DNA from: Bacillus sp. NTK071
GTDB taxonomy: Bacteria > Bacillota > Bacilli > Bacillales > Guptibacillaceae
Direction of reading: 5' to 3'
Length of the DNA: 64,000 nucleotides
Assembly: GCF_017303315.1 (NCBI RefSeq)
Contig: NZ_JAFKOI010000016.1
Location: 17,045-81,044, forward strand
Shown piece by piece: positions 9,571 through 17,651 of this stretch. A model generated the notes under the pieces. That model was not told where the DNA came from. It worked only from the letters and a program-made list of their open reading frames with translations, and did not search any database. The first letter of the stretch is position 1, and the number at the start of each line of letters is the position of its first letter. The translations under genes were made by a program, and so were the position numbers.

Positions 9571-9840
9571 TTAATGCTTGATACTACGATCATCACCAAA
9601 ATAGCTCTTGTATTTTGGATTATTCATCATAAAGTCATGTAGTACTGGACCATAGTAATCGATCCATTGCTTTACAATTTTCTCTGTTACATCGCTACCT
9701 TTATATTCTCTTCCAGCTTTTGCTCTGGATGATTCAAAATCTTCCCATAGTAGTTCAACCATTGTTCTCGCTTGACCGTATGAGAGGTGATCATTTTTTT
9801 CAAGAAGGTTATGAGCAAGCCTTTGAAATAAATCTTCCAT
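9571..9840 (-). CDS. yfhJ: YfhJ, WVELL-motif small protein
   Basis: 89-residue cytoplasmic protein of the Bacillus YfhJ family. Hallmarks: TMVELLWEDFESSRAKAGREY (the family WVEALWEDFE stretch) and the downstream TEKIVKQWIDYYGPVLH. The ATG at 9838-9840 follows AAAGGAGAATGCCTG; the upstream in-frame ATG is ignored. The function is not known. Confidence 0.85.
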   Translation of the reverse strand: MEDLFQRLAHNLLEKNDHLSYGQARTMVELLWEDFESSRAKAGREYKGSDVTEKIVKQWIDYYGPVLHDFMMNNPKYKSYFGDDRSIKH

Positions 9841-9974
9841 CAGGCATTCTCCTTTCATGTGTACTTCCATTGCTTTCCGTACTGCAAAGACGCTCCGTTG
9901 TCACATAACTTCCTTTACAAAACACATACTAACTGTGTGCCTGTTAAGGTAAAGATTATCGAAAGGGGCGCACG

Positions 9975-10133
9975 ATGATGAGAAATAAAAAAACCGGATT
10001 TCCAGACACAAAATTCTCAGGTGAACCACGTGCTAAAGAAGAGTTTGCATCAAAGCGTGCTGACGGAACAACGAATACCCATCCAGAAGAGCGAATGAAT
10101 GCTTCAAACCGTACAGGTAATCGTCAGGGATAA
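9975..10133 (+). CDS. sspK: Small acid-soluble spore protein K
   Basis: 52-residue minor spore protein. The translation carries the SspK pattern: [21 protein letters not shown], then [18 protein letters not shown] and an ASNRTGN tail. GAAAGGGGCG precedes tandem ATG codons at 9975 and 9978; either could initiate. It is divergent from yfhJ and followed 22 nt later by a YpzG-like gene. It is likely transcribed in the forespore. Confidence 0.88.
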   Translation: MMRNKKTGFPDTKFSGEPRAKEEFASKRADGTTNTHPEERMNASNRTGNRQG

Positions 10134-10155
10134 CTCTCATATTGGAGGTGCTACT

Positions 10156-10314
10156 ATGGGTAAAAGAAACCGAAATAGACTTCATCCGAATTATGAGGAT
10201 CCATTCCAATCTCCTCGTGCAAACCCAAAACACGCTCATCATCAGGTGAACGGGGAAACCCAGCAGGCATATAACGATATCGTTCTTCAGGTTCAAACTA
10301 GAAAACGGTCGTAA
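10156..10314 (+). CDS. YpzG-like small spore-associated protein
   Basis: 52 residues, basic, with the block YEDPFQSPRANPKHAHHQVN and then GETQQAYNDIVLQVQTRK, a pattern I recall from YpzG-family proteins of Bacillus. TTGGAGGTGCTACT precedes the ATG. It follows sspK by 22 nt, so co-transcription in the forespore is likely. The family assignment is from memory of the motif and remains moderate. Confidence 0.65.
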   Translation: MGKRNRNRLHPNYEDPFQSPRANPKHAHHQVNGETQQAYNDIVLQVQTRKRS

Positions 10315-10329
10315 CCAATGATCTTATTA

Positions 10330-10352
10330 GAGAGCAGCACTACTGCTGCTCT
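10330..10352. terminator. Terminator overlapping the yfhH 3' end
   Basis: GAGCAGCA-CTA-CTGCTGCTC type hairpin followed on the plus strand by TTTCTT; it would end the sspK-ypzG transcript. The minus-strand yfhH stop codon lies inside it. Confidence 0.6.
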
Positions 10353-10660
10353 TTCTTAATGAGCATTGCAATTGGGAACGCCTCAATTTCATTATTCCCT
10401 TTACGGTAACCCCATGCAAACGTACCGTTCATATAATCAATCGTAAACGTTGAACCAGGATCACCATCTATTTCATATTGTTCTCCAGAAGCAAAATCTT
10501 CAGGATTTAACAAATAAGATTTAGCAAGCGCAATTCTTCGCTCATGGACAGAGAATTCATTCACCATTCCCATTTGCTCAGCTCTACGTGCTTTTTCACT
10601 TAGCAAAGCAATTTCACTTCGTAACTCATGTTCACTCATTTCACTAAAACGTTTCTCCAT
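10340..10660 (-). CDS. yfhH: YfhH family protein (DUF1811)
   Basis: 106-residue soluble protein: an N-terminal charged helix (MSEHELRSEIALLSEKARRA) followed by a small beta domain with the YEIDGDPGSTFTIDYMNGTF and AWGYR stretches that define the YfhH family. The function is not established. The neighbour recX is also next to yfhH in Bacillus. Confidence 0.85.
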   Translation of the reverse strand: MEKRFSEMSEHELRSEIALLSEKARRAEQMGMVNEFSVHERRIALAKSYLLNPEDFASGEQYEIDGDPGSTFTIDYMNGTFAWGYRKGNNEIEAFPIAMLIKKEQQ

Positions 10661-10762
10661 TTCTGCCCTCCATTACTCATGATGCACTGTTCCCACAAGT
10701 ATAGTTCATTTTCTAACACATGACAAAAATATGCTACGCTTACATATGAGGAGGAATTTATT

Positions 10763-11434
10763 ATGAAAACAATTTTAATTTCTGGCGCGGGTTCAGGACT
10801 TGGTGCTGAACTAGCAAAGCAGTGGGCTAATCAAGGTCATCATATCGTATTGGTTGGTAGAACAAAGGAAAAACTTGAACTTGTTGATAGTTACATTAAC
10901 ACTCAAAACGGTTCAAGTTCTATTTATACATGCGACATTTCTAACCCTAAGCAAATTGCTCATCTAAAGGAATCATTGAAAAAGGATGGGGTTGCAGTTG
11001 ATCTACTTGTAAATAATGCTGGTATAGGAACGTTTGGGGCATTAGAAGAGATTGGAATTGACGATATCCATCGTGTCATTGATACGAATATAAAAGGAAC
11101 GATTTTTTTAACACAAGCTCTACTCCCTACCCTTAAAACAGTTGGTGGAAGAGTGATGAATATCATTTCCACAGCAGGACTGAAGGGAAAGAATCATGAA
11201 TCGGTTTATGTTGCTTCTAAATATGCTGTACGTGGCTTTACCGAAAGCCTTTGGAAAGAGTTAGAGACCACAAACGCAAGTGCAACCGCTGTTTATATGG
11301 GAGGAATGGATACCCCTTTCTGGTCTGACACAGACCATGTGAAAGATTCGACCAGATTAAAATCGCCATCAGAGAAAGCGAGTCAAATTATACATGTTGA
11401 TGAAGGGCAGAAGGAAATTTTTATTGATCGTTAA
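10763..11434 (+). CDS. SDR-family oxidoreductase
   Basis: Classical SDR of 223 residues, slightly short. Motifs: SGAGSGLGAEL cofactor loop near residue 7, NNAGIG near 85, Ser in NIISTAG, and YVASKYAVRG with catalytic Tyr and Lys near 150. AGGAGGAATTTATT precedes the ATG. It runs convergent with recX and their coding ends overlap by 14 bp. The substrate cannot be told. Confidence 0.8.
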   Translation: MKTILISGAGSGLGAELAKQWANQGHHIVLVGRTKEKLELVDSYINTQNGSSSIYTCDISNPKQIAHLKESLKKDGVAVDLLVNNAGIGTFGALEEIGIDDIHRVIDTNIKGTIFLTQALLPTLKTVGGRVMNIISTAGLKGKNHESVYVASKYAVRGFTESLWKELETTNASATAVYMGGMDTPFWSDTDHVKDSTRLKSPSEKASQIIHVDEGQKEIFIDR

Positions 11435-12230
11435 ATTCTTCCAAGTATCGATTGATGAGTGGGAAAGGAAAACCTTTACGGTATAGGAATTGCTTCATTT
11501 TGTGATCAAACTCTCTACGATCTAACTTACTATAACGTCGCTCAGCTTTTTGCGCTTGGAGCACAAGTGCCTCCCATTCTTCATCATCACCCTTTTCTAA
11601 CTCAATATTATCCATAACTTCTTGAATAATATCACGATCAAATCCTTTCGCTCTTAACTCTTGATTAACTTTTTGCCTAAGCTCAGTCGAAGAAGCTTTC
11701 TTAAGCTTGTTTGCCTTTTTTTCTGCTACATTCTGGGCAAGCTCTACTTGTTGTTCGTATGAGTATTCTTCAAGTGCTTTTTCTGTCATAACTTTGTTTA
11801 CTCCCTTTTGTTTGAGCTCTTGTCCAATCACGAATGGACCTTTGCCGCCAGCATTTATTTTAGTTCGTACAAAAGCTTTTGCAAATTCAAGATCATTTAC
11901 ATATCCATACCGCTCTAGTTTCTCGAAAATCGATGGAAATGCTTCTTCAGGCACCTCTTTTTTGAGAAGGTAATCCTTCACCTCTTTTTCAGAGCGCATG
12001 CGGTAAGACAGGTAATTAAGAGCGAAGTTCATACCTTTCTTCACTTGATCTTCAAAGTGGATATTTTCAAGCATTTCGTCATCAAGCTCCACGCCTTTTC
12101 GAAGACCAAAGCTTATAAGAACATCTAGATCAACGCCGAACCCAAACTCTTCACCAGAACCTTTATCAATAAAAATTGAAAAACGCTCATTATTATTCTT
12201 TTGTGTCGTTATACGCGTAACCTTGACCAA
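11421..12230 (-). CDS. recX: Regulatory protein RecX
   Basis: RecX modulates RecA filament growth in recombination and SOS. The protein is about 269 residues of repeated three-helix RecX units; recognisable are NYLSYRMRSEKEVKDYLLKK and YGYVNDLEFAKAFVRTK. The start is uncertain: a GTG at 12237-12239 has its Shine-Dalgarno only 3 nt away, while a TTG at 12228-12230 follows GAGGTGA at a proper distance and gives the usual RecX start. I chose TTG. It overlaps the 3' end of the convergent SDR gene. Confidence 0.9.
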   Translation of the reverse strand: MVKVTRITTQKNNNERFSIFIDKGSGEEFGFGVDLDVLISFGLRKGVELDDEMLENIHFEDQVKKGMNFALNYLSYRMRSEKEVKDYLLKKEVPEEAFPSIFEKLERYGYVNDLEFAKAFVRTKINAGGKGPFVIGQELKQKGVNKVMTEKALEEYSYEQQVELAQNVAEKKANKLKKASSTELRQKVNQELRAKGFDRDIIQEVMDNIELEKGDDEEWEALVLQAQKAERRYSKLDRREFDHKMKQFLYRKGFPFPLINRYLEEFNDQ

Positions 12231-12365
12231 TGCACTCACCTCATGTCATATTGTAGCACTTTGAGAACCATGAAACGAAAATTTAACCTACTGATTAAAG
12301 GATTCTCTTTATGGGTAAAGAAGTAGTATTAAAAGTATATCGCGTAAGCTTAGGAGGAAGATCAA

Positions 12366-13268
12366 ATGAACATTGCGATTACCGGGGGAACTGGCTTTGT
12401 CGGAAGCGCTCTTACAGAATCATTTGTAAACGATGGCCATTCGGTTTATATTCTGACACGTAACCCAGACAATCAGCCTGTCAAAAAAGGTGTTACGTAT
12501 GTAAAGTGGCTTCAGGATGATGCAGAGCCAGAAAAAGAGCTTTCTAACATTCATGCTATCGTTAACCTGGCTGGTGAATCAATTAACAGTGGAAGATGGA
12601 CAGAAGAGCGAAAAAAACGAATTCTCGATAGTCGAATTACATCAACCAGAGAAATAATATCTATCATCCAAAAGCTTGAAAAAAAACCACGTGTTCTTGT
12701 TAATGCATCGGCTATTGGCTATTATGGATCCTCATTGGATCAATCTTTCACCGAGAATAATACGGAAGCTGGGAACGATTTTCTAGCGGATGTTTCAAAG
12801 AAATGGGAAGACGAAGCAATGAATGCTCAAAACCATGGTGTTCGAACTGTGTTAACACGCTTTGGCATTGTACTTGGCGAAGAAGGAGCCCTCCCATTAA
12901 TGGTGCTACCATACAAACTATTTATAGGTGGCAAACTTGGTGATGGACGTCAGTGGTATTCATGGGTTCATATTCATGATGTTATTGGTATGATTCGCTT
13001 TGCAGTTGATCATGAATCTGTACAAGGACCATTAAATGTTACAGCACCTGAACCTAAGCGGATGAATGATTTTGGGAAAACTGTAGCCGAGGTCCTTAAC
13101 CGACCACATTGGATGCCCGTTCCAGAAGCACCTATGCAGGTTGCTCTTGGCGAGAAGAGTGGGATCGTTCTTAAAGGTCAATGTGTCCTTCCACAAAAAG
13201 CAAAAGAACTTGGCTATCCTTTCCGTTATATTAAATTAAAAGATGCACTAGAGAACCTGCTGGTTTAA
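12366..13268 (+). CDS. yfhF: TIGR01777-family epimerase, YfhF
   Basis: NAD(P)-binding extended-SDR protein of 300 residues. The N-terminus ITGGTGFVGSALTESF is the Rossmann loop; further on are LAGESINSGRWTEERK and ASAIGYYGS, then the C-terminal DUF1731-like part. The related E. coli protein is YfcH. The reaction is unknown. AGGAGGAAGATCAA precedes the ATG. It is divergent from recX. Confidence 0.9.
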   Translation: MNIAITGGTGFVGSALTESFVNDGHSVYILTRNPDNQPVKKGVTYVKWLQDDAEPEKELSNIHAIVNLAGESINSGRWTEERKKRILDSRITSTREIISIIQKLEKKPRVLVNASAIGYYGSSLDQSFTENNTEAGNDFLADVSKKWEDEAMNAQNHGVRTVLTRFGIVLGEEGALPLMVLPYKLFIGGKLGDGRQWYSWVHIHDVIGMIRFAVDHESVQGPLNVTAPEPKRMNDFGKTVAEVLNRPHWMPVPEAPMQVALGEKSGIVLKGQCVLPQKAKELGYPFRYIKLKDALENLLV

Positions 13269-13280
13269 CAGCAGGTTTTA
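13254..13280 (+). terminator. Terminator at the end of yfhF
   Basis: Stem AACCTGCTG/CAGCAGGTT followed by TTATTT; it overlaps the yfhF stop codon. Confidence 0.75.
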
Positions 13281-13407
13281 TTTATCAGTTAATTTCTTAA
13301 TTACCTATAATGAGATAGCATCTATTACAATAAATGGCTATAATAAGTTAACTAACTGGAGAGGGCAAAGACCCCTAACCAAAACTAACAGATGATAGGT
13401 GAGTAAT

Positions 13408-14529
13408 TTGACAATATTAATTAAACAAGCAAGAGTTTATCCCATTTCCTCCACAGTCCTTCCATCCGCTGATGTGCTTGTGAAAGATGGACTTATTCAC
13501 AAAGTATCTCCTTCCATTCCCGAGGAACCCGATATGACCGTTATAGACGGCAAAGGGCATCATCTTCTCCCTGGTTTAATTGATGCACACACTCACGTCG
13601 GGCTTTACGACGAAGGAACAGGATGGGCGGGAAATGATGCGAACGAAACTGTTGAAGCCCTTACCCCACATGTACGTGCTATAGATGGTGTGAACCCACT
13701 CGACGTTGGATTTAGGGATGCTATTGCGTTTGGCGTTACGTCTGTTCAGGTCATGCCTGGAAGCGCAAACATTATTGGTGGAACGACAACAGTATTGAAA
13801 ACACATGGCAAGAATGTAGAGAAAATGATTGTACGAGAAACTGCTGGACTTAAGATTGCCCTTGGAGAGAATCCAAAGCGGGTGCACAGTCATTCAAACA
13901 ATGATTCCATTACACGAATGGGGATTATGGGACTCCTGCGCGAAGCCTTCTATCATGCAAGTCGATCCGATCGTAAAGAGCATCCACGCATCGCTCCAAT
14001 TATCGCAGCGCTTAACCGTGAAATTCCAGTACGAATTCACGCGCACCGTGCTGATGACATTTTAACAGCTGTTCGTTTTGCCAGAGAGTTTGATCTTGAC
14101 CTTAGAATTGAGCATTGTACCGAAGGACATTTAATCGCTGACGAACTTAGTGGACAGAACCTAAAAGTATCCGTGGGACCCACCATGACTAGACGCTCAA
14201 AGATTGAGCTTAAGAACAAAACATGGGCGACTTACGGAATTCTAAATAATCACGGAATTGAAGTTTCGATCGTAACTGATCATCCGTACGTTCCTATTCA
14301 ATACCTAAACGTATGTGCAGCACTGGCTGTGAGAGAAGGATTAAGTGAGGAAAAAGCACTGGAAGGCATTACTCTAAACCCTGCTAAAAGCCTTGGTGTA
14401 GACCATCGAATCGGAAGCATAGAAGTTGGAAAAGACGCGGATTTAGTCCTGTGGTCTCACCATCCATTTCATTTTGAAGCTCGCCCAATATTAACGATGA
14501 TTGATGGTAAAATTATTCATAAAAAATAA
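13408..14529 (+). CDS. Amidohydrolase family protein (imidazolonepropionase-like)
   Basis: Cytoplasmic metal-dependent hydrolase of the amidohydrolase superfamily, about 373 residues. Metal and catalytic positions visible: DAHTHVG near residue 60, IHAHRAD near 210, RIEHCTEGH near 230, and TDHP near 290. The C-terminal GKDADLVLW is the usual end of the beta-sandwich. A GTG at 13399 overlaps the Shine-Dalgarno AGGTGA; the TTG at 13408 is properly spaced and is preferred. The substrate is unknown; hydantoin-, imidazolone- or proline-peptide-like amides are all possible. Confidence 0.8.
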   Translation: MTILIKQARVYPISSTVLPSADVLVKDGLIHKVSPSIPEEPDMTVIDGKGHHLLPGLIDAHTHVGLYDEGTGWAGNDANETVEALTPHVRAIDGVNPLDVGFRDAIAFGVTSVQVMPGSANIIGGTTTVLKTHGKNVEKMIVRETAGLKIALGENPKRVHSHSNNDSITRMGIMGLLREAFYHASRSDRKEHPRIAPIIAALNREIPVRIHAHRADDILTAVRFAREFDLDLRIEHCTEGHLIADELSGQNLKVSVGPTMTRRSKIELKNKTWATYGILNNHGIEVSIVTDHPYVPIQYLNVCAALAVREGLSEEKALEGITLNPAKSLGVDHRIGSIEVGKDADLVLWSHHPFHFEARPILTMIDGKIIHKK

Positions 14530-14614
14530 GCAAAAAACCAGTATCTTTTTTATATGAAATTGAGTATGATATTTTTGTAATTAAAATAAAATGAACTAAC
14601 AACTTCATAAGTGA

Positions 14615-14682
14615 ATATGGGAAGGCAATTGGTGCGCCACCAGCAATGACTGGTCCTAGTGGGTTCGATTCCCACCCCGAAT
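14615..14682 (+). other. tRNA-like cloverleaf remnant in a leader
   Basis: A 68-nt stretch folds like a tRNA: acceptor ATATGGG/CCCGAAT (one mismatch, one G-U), D-arm GGC-AATTGGTGC-GCC, anticodon-type arm ACCAG-CAATGA-CTGGT with a 6-nt loop, and a textbook T-arm GTGGG-TTCGATT-CCCAC. The 6-nt loop and lack of CCA argue against a working tRNA. It could be a tRNA pseudogene or a structured leader mimicking tRNA. Confidence 0.45.
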
Positions 14683-14745
14683 AATAATTCAACATACTAT
14701 TATTCGAGGGTGGGGTTAAGTCTGCCCTCGACAGGAGGGAAACTC
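14671..14745 (+). promoter_or_regulatory. Structured leader with alternative hairpins at the acetyltransferase ribosome binding site
   Basis: Three pairings compete. H1: 14671-14686 with 14698-14714 (16 bp around one bulge). H2: GAGGG 14706-14710 with CCCTC 14725-14729. H3: the same CCCTC with GAGGG 14735-14739, which covers the Shine-Dalgarno AGGAGG. H2 frees, and H3 hides, the ribosome binding site. H1 uses the 5' half of H2. Such mutually exclusive pairing resembles a riboswitch or protein-sensing leader. Confidence 0.5.
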
Positions 14746-15300
14746 ATGATTAAACATCGTGACCTGTCGGAATGTCATGTGCTATTTGACTTGATGGTTG
14801 ACCCAGCTGTCTTCCCATTTGTACGTCATAAAGCAAGCTCGTACGAAGAATATCTGTTTCTAACGAAGCAAATCATTGAAGCTGAAGAACAAGGTGAATT
14901 AATATCCCGCACTATTCTTGATGAATGGGGTACCCCTATTGGTACGATTAACCTTTTTGATCTTGATCAACAAACAGGATTTCTCGGAACTTGGATAGGT
15001 ACTCCATATCACGGGAAGGGTTACAACCAGCTTGCAAAAGATGCTTTTTTCAATGAGATGTTCTACGATAAACAAATTCAAACGATTTTCATGCGCATTA
15101 ATCAGGATAACATCCGTTCCCAAAAAGCCGCTGAGAAAATTCCTTTTGTAGAGAAGGCAAATGAAAAATGGCCAGAAATTTTTCAAAAAATTAACAATGG
15201 AGAAAAAGCCTATCACTTATATGAAATAGAACGTGATAATTACCTTCTCCACACCATGCGTGAACGCTCAGAAACAGTTGAAGTTCAACTAGAAGCTTAA
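14746..15300 (+). CDS. GNAT-family N-acetyltransferase (RimJ/RimL type)
   Basis: Acetyl-CoA dependent transferase of 184 residues. The acetyl-CoA loop region is GTWIGTPYHGKGYNQLAKDA near residue 85, followed by IFMRINQDNIRSQKAAEKI, the conserved late-GNAT element of RimJ/RimL proteins. ACAGGAGGGAAACTC precedes the ATG, and this site can be sequestered by a leader hairpin. The acceptor substrate (protein N-terminus, amino acid or drug) cannot be told. Confidence 0.82.
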   Translation: MIKHRDLSECHVLFDLMVDPAVFPFVRHKASSYEEYLFLTKQIIEAEEQGELISRTILDEWGTPIGTINLFDLDQQTGFLGTWIGTPYHGKGYNQLAKDAFFNEMFYDKQIQTIFMRINQDNIRSQKAAEKIPFVEKANEKWPEIFQKINNGEKAYHLYEIERDNYLLHTMRERSETVEVQLEA

Positions 15301-15323
15301 GTTCCTATAATAGGAACTTTTTT
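15299..15323 (+). terminator. Terminator after the acetyltransferase gene
   Basis: Stem AAGTTCCTAT/ATAGGAACTT followed by six T residues, starting on the stop codon. Confidence 0.85.
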
Positions 15324-15333
15324 CTTTTCGCTT

Positions 15334-15431
15334 GGCTCTTTTCAGAGAGATTGTTGCTTTTGAAATAACTATTTAAAAAAACACACTTAGTGATTTCCGC
15401 TCATATAGCAACAATGTATACGAAAAGAGCC
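15334..15431. repeat. MITE-like palindromic element, copy B
   Basis: 98 bp bounded by perfect 10-bp inverted ends GGCTCTTTTC/GAAAAGAGCC, with inner inverted TTGTTGCT (15351-15358) and AGCAACAA (15407-15414). The ends recur at 38186-38294 and 53396-53520. It encodes nothing visible. Confidence 0.65.
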
Positions 15432-15515
15432 TTTCGTTTAAACAAATACGAACACCTGCATAGAACTTTTCTTGATGGCAATGCTAGTACCATCTTAAAG
15501 AAAAGAGGGTTAATT

Positions 15516-15629
15516 GTGGATAAACGCAAAGGAAAAGATAACAAAGAATCAAAAATGACTTTAACAAAAACTCAGGATGTGCTATTCGGTCGTGAATTCA
15601 AACGCGCTGATCGTGCTGGCCAAAAATAG
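15516..15629 (+). CDS. yfhE: YfhE-like small protein
   Basis: 37-residue very basic protein starting with GTG after GAGGG, ending TKTQDVLFGREFKRADRAGQK. The TQxVLxxREFKxADRAG pattern is what I recall of the YfhE family. The frame runs open further upstream into the repeat element, but only this GTG has a ribosome binding site. The function is unknown. Confidence 0.6.
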   Translation: MDKRKGKDNKESKMTLTKTQDVLFGREFKRADRAGQK

Positions 15630-15717
15630 GTTATCTTCTCGAATAATTTGAACACCATTTAGCCATTCTAATTAGTGGAGAGATGCTCTCCAAACTCACT
15701 TACAGGAGCTGATTAAG

Positions 15718-15888
15718 ATGGCAAAACGTCCAAATTATTCAGAAGAAAAACAAAAACGCCAAGCAAAGAACCCGATCCCTGCAGCGCAAAATGAAGATGT
15801 AGAATTTGCAAGTGAATTTGATGCTGCTGATGCAAAAGCAGCAGAAAGAGCAAAAGCAGCTAACCAACGAGCGAAAAAGAATAAGTAA
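15718..15888 (+). CDS. yfhD: YfhD-like small protein
   Basis: 56 residues, highly charged, with EDVEFASEFDAADAKAAERA in the middle and a lysine-rich tail, matching the YfhD pattern (DVEFS-E-ADA-D). ACAGGAGCTGATTAAG precedes the ATG. It lies 89 nt after the YfhE-like gene and ends in a strong terminator. The family is known only from sporeformers and has no assigned role. Confidence 0.7.
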   Translation: MAKRPNYSEEKQKRQAKNPIPAAQNEDVEFASEFDAADAKAAERAKAANQRAKKNK

Positions 15889-15892
15889 TTAA

Positions 15893-15919
15893 AAAAGGGA
15901 CCTCTTCAGGTCCCTTTTT
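15893..15919 (+). terminator. Terminator after yfhD
   Basis: Stem AAAAGGGACCT/AGGTCCCTTTTT with a CTTC loop, 4 nt past the stop. Confidence 0.85.
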
Positions 15920-15954
15920 CAACTGTGTTTCTTTACTATATCTTAACATCCCTT

Positions 15955-16140
15955 TGTGGAAACTTATCATCCACACATTGTTAACAATGTGGATAACCTT
16001 AAACTAATCCTGTAATACCGCTATTAGTTACAATTAGTGAATTTTGTGGATAAAAAACCACTACAGCTGTGGGTAATGTTGATAATTCTGTGTATAAGGC
16101 ACGATATCTGCTTTTACACTGTGCATAACACTGTGGAAAG
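15955..16140. promoter_or_regulatory. DnaA-box cluster
   Basis: Within 186 bp of gene-free DNA there are two perfect boxes TGTGGATAA (15988-15996, 16045-16053), four with one mismatch (TCATCCACA 15967-15975 inverted, TGTGGGTAA 16068, TGTGTATAA 16089, TGTGCATAA 16120) and two with two mismatches (15955, 16132). An 18-bp palindrome centred on TTAA (15974-15991) joins the first pair. DnaA titration or a local regulatory role is likely; no AT-rich unwinding element, dnaA or dnaN gene is near, so this is not oriC. The rest of the 15889-16234 gap shows nothing else. Confidence 0.75.
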
Positions 16141-16234
16141 TGTTAATGACTCCTTTAGACAAACAGTCAAAAGGTTGAGATTAATTCTTTTTTTCTGTAA
16201 ACTCAGTCCAGCTACCTTTATAGTGGCTTTTTAT

Positions 16235-17635
16235 TTAGTTGCTTTTCTTTTTGAAAACCGCGACAACCTCAACATGAGCCGTTTGAGGGAACATATCAAC
16301 AGGTTGTAATTCTTTTATTTCGTATCCTTTTTTCATTAGAAATGCAGCATCTTTTGCGAGTGTGGATGGATTACAGGATACATATACAATCCGGTCTGGT
16401 CTTGCTTTGACCATTGTGGATAACAATTTATCATCACAACCCGTCCGAGGCGGATCAACAACAATGACATCTGGTCTAAAGCCCTCTTTAACCCAGCTAG
16501 GGACTAAATCTTCTGCTTTACCAACTTCATATCTCATTGATGTTTGGTAGCCATGTTGTTTAGCATTCTTTCTCGCATCATCAATCGATTCTTTTATAAC
16601 ATCCATGCCTCTCACTTCTTTTGCATGATCAGCAAGCCATAACCCAATTGTTCCTACTCCGCAGTAAGCGTCAATAATGTTTTCTTTCCCAGTAAGCTCA
16701 GCTGCCTTTTTAACTTCATCATATAGCTTCACGGTTTGGATAGGGTTCAATTGGAAAAATGCACGAGCAGACAATTCAAAATGCAAATCACCTAGCGACT
16801 CTTGGATCACTTCTTCTCCATCAATTACTAGTGTTTTCTCTCCAAAGATGATCGATGTCCGCTTACCATTCACATTTTGAACAACAGACCTTACTTCTGG
16901 TAGACGCTTCTTAATTTCTTTAATTAATAATTCTTTTCGTGGGATATTTTCTTCAGAGGTAACGAGGACAAGTTGAATTTGGCCTGTTTCAAAACCAACT
17001 CTCGTTACAATCGTACGAATAAGCCCCTTATTTTTCTTTTCGTTATAAATTGAAATATTCAAGTCTTCTAGAATGCTCACAACCTGGCGAGTTACGCGAT
17101 TTGTCTCCGGATGTTGGACAAGGCAATTGGTTAGTTCAACTAGTTCATGTGAACCTGTGCCATACAAACCAGCGATTATTTTCCCTTTTTGTTTCCTAAC
17201 CTGAAGCTGACTCTTGTTTCGATAATTCCAGGGATCTTCCATTCCAATGACAGGCTTAATGGTAATATCCTTCTCGCCCAACTTTGCATGTCGCTCGAAT
17301 GATTGAATAACAATATCCCGTTTTTCTCGCAGCTGACCATCATAACTTAAATGCTGTAACTGACATCCTCCACACTCTTCATAGACAGGACATGGTGGTG
17401 CAATACGATCGTTAGATTTCTTTCGCAATCGTTTAACTTTCGCTTCAGCACGATTTGGAAAAACCGTTGTAATTTCTGCGGTAACTTCTTCTCCTGGTAG
17501 AGCACCAGGAACAAAGACAACCGTACGCTTAAAGAAACCAACGCCTTCTCCATTTATTCCTAGTCGTTTTATTGTAAGAGGGACCGTTTGTCCTTTAACT
17601 AGACCTGATCCTTTGACTTCTTTTTTGTTCAACAT
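16235..17635 (-). CDS. rlmCD: 23S rRNA (uracil-5-)-methyltransferase RlmCD
   Basis: S-adenosylmethionine-dependent enzyme that makes 5-methyluridine in 23S rRNA (both U747 and U1939 type positions in the Bacillus enzyme). 466 residues: TRAM domain at 10-70, iron-sulfur cysteines in [10 protein letters not shown] near 82-91 plus a later NCLVQHPE, Rossmann motif [12 protein letters not shown] near 325, and catalytic Cys in [12 protein letters not shown] near 420. AAGGAGAGATTA precedes the ATG. Paralogue TrmFO-type enzymes are excluded by the RumA-like architecture. Confidence 0.92.
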   Translation of the reverse strand: MLNKKEVKGSGLVKGQTVPLTIKRLGINGEGVGFFKRTVVFVPGALPGEEVTAEITTVFPNRAEAKVKRLRKKSNDRIAPPCPVYEECGGCQLQHLSYDGQLREKRDIVIQSFERHAKLGEKDITIKPVIGMEDPWNYRNKSQLQVRKQKGKIIAGLYGTGSHELVELTNCLVQHPETNRVTRQVVSILEDLNISIYNEKKNKGLIRTIVTRVGFETGQIQLVLVTSEENIPRKELLIKEIKKRLPEVRSVVQNVNGKRTSIIFGEKTLVIDGEEVIQESLGDLHFELSARAFFQLNPIQTVKLYDEVKKAAELTGKENIIDAYCGVGTIGLWLADHAKEVRGMDVIKESIDDARKNAKQHGYQTSMRYEVGKAEDLVPSWVKEGFRPDVIVVDPPRTGCDDKLLSTMVKARPDRIVYVSCNPSTLAKDAAFLMKKGYEIKELQPVDMFPQTAHVEVVAVFKKKSN

Positions 17636-17651
17636 TAATCTCTCCTTCTAA

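Noticed and set aside
14615..14682. Functional tRNA gene
   Set aside because: The T-arm is perfect, but the anticodon-type loop has 6 nt, the acceptor has a mismatch and G-U, and no CCA or tRNA neighbours exist. Kept only as a tRNA-like element.
14700..14745. T-box riboswitch before the acetyltransferase
   Set aside because: AGGGTGG-like bases occur, but the conserved T-box continuation and specifier stem are missing, and the gene is not an amino-acid gene.
15889..16234. Chromosomal replication origin
   Set aside because: DnaA boxes are dense, but dnaA/dnaN, rnpA/rpmH and an AT-rich unwinding tract are not present.
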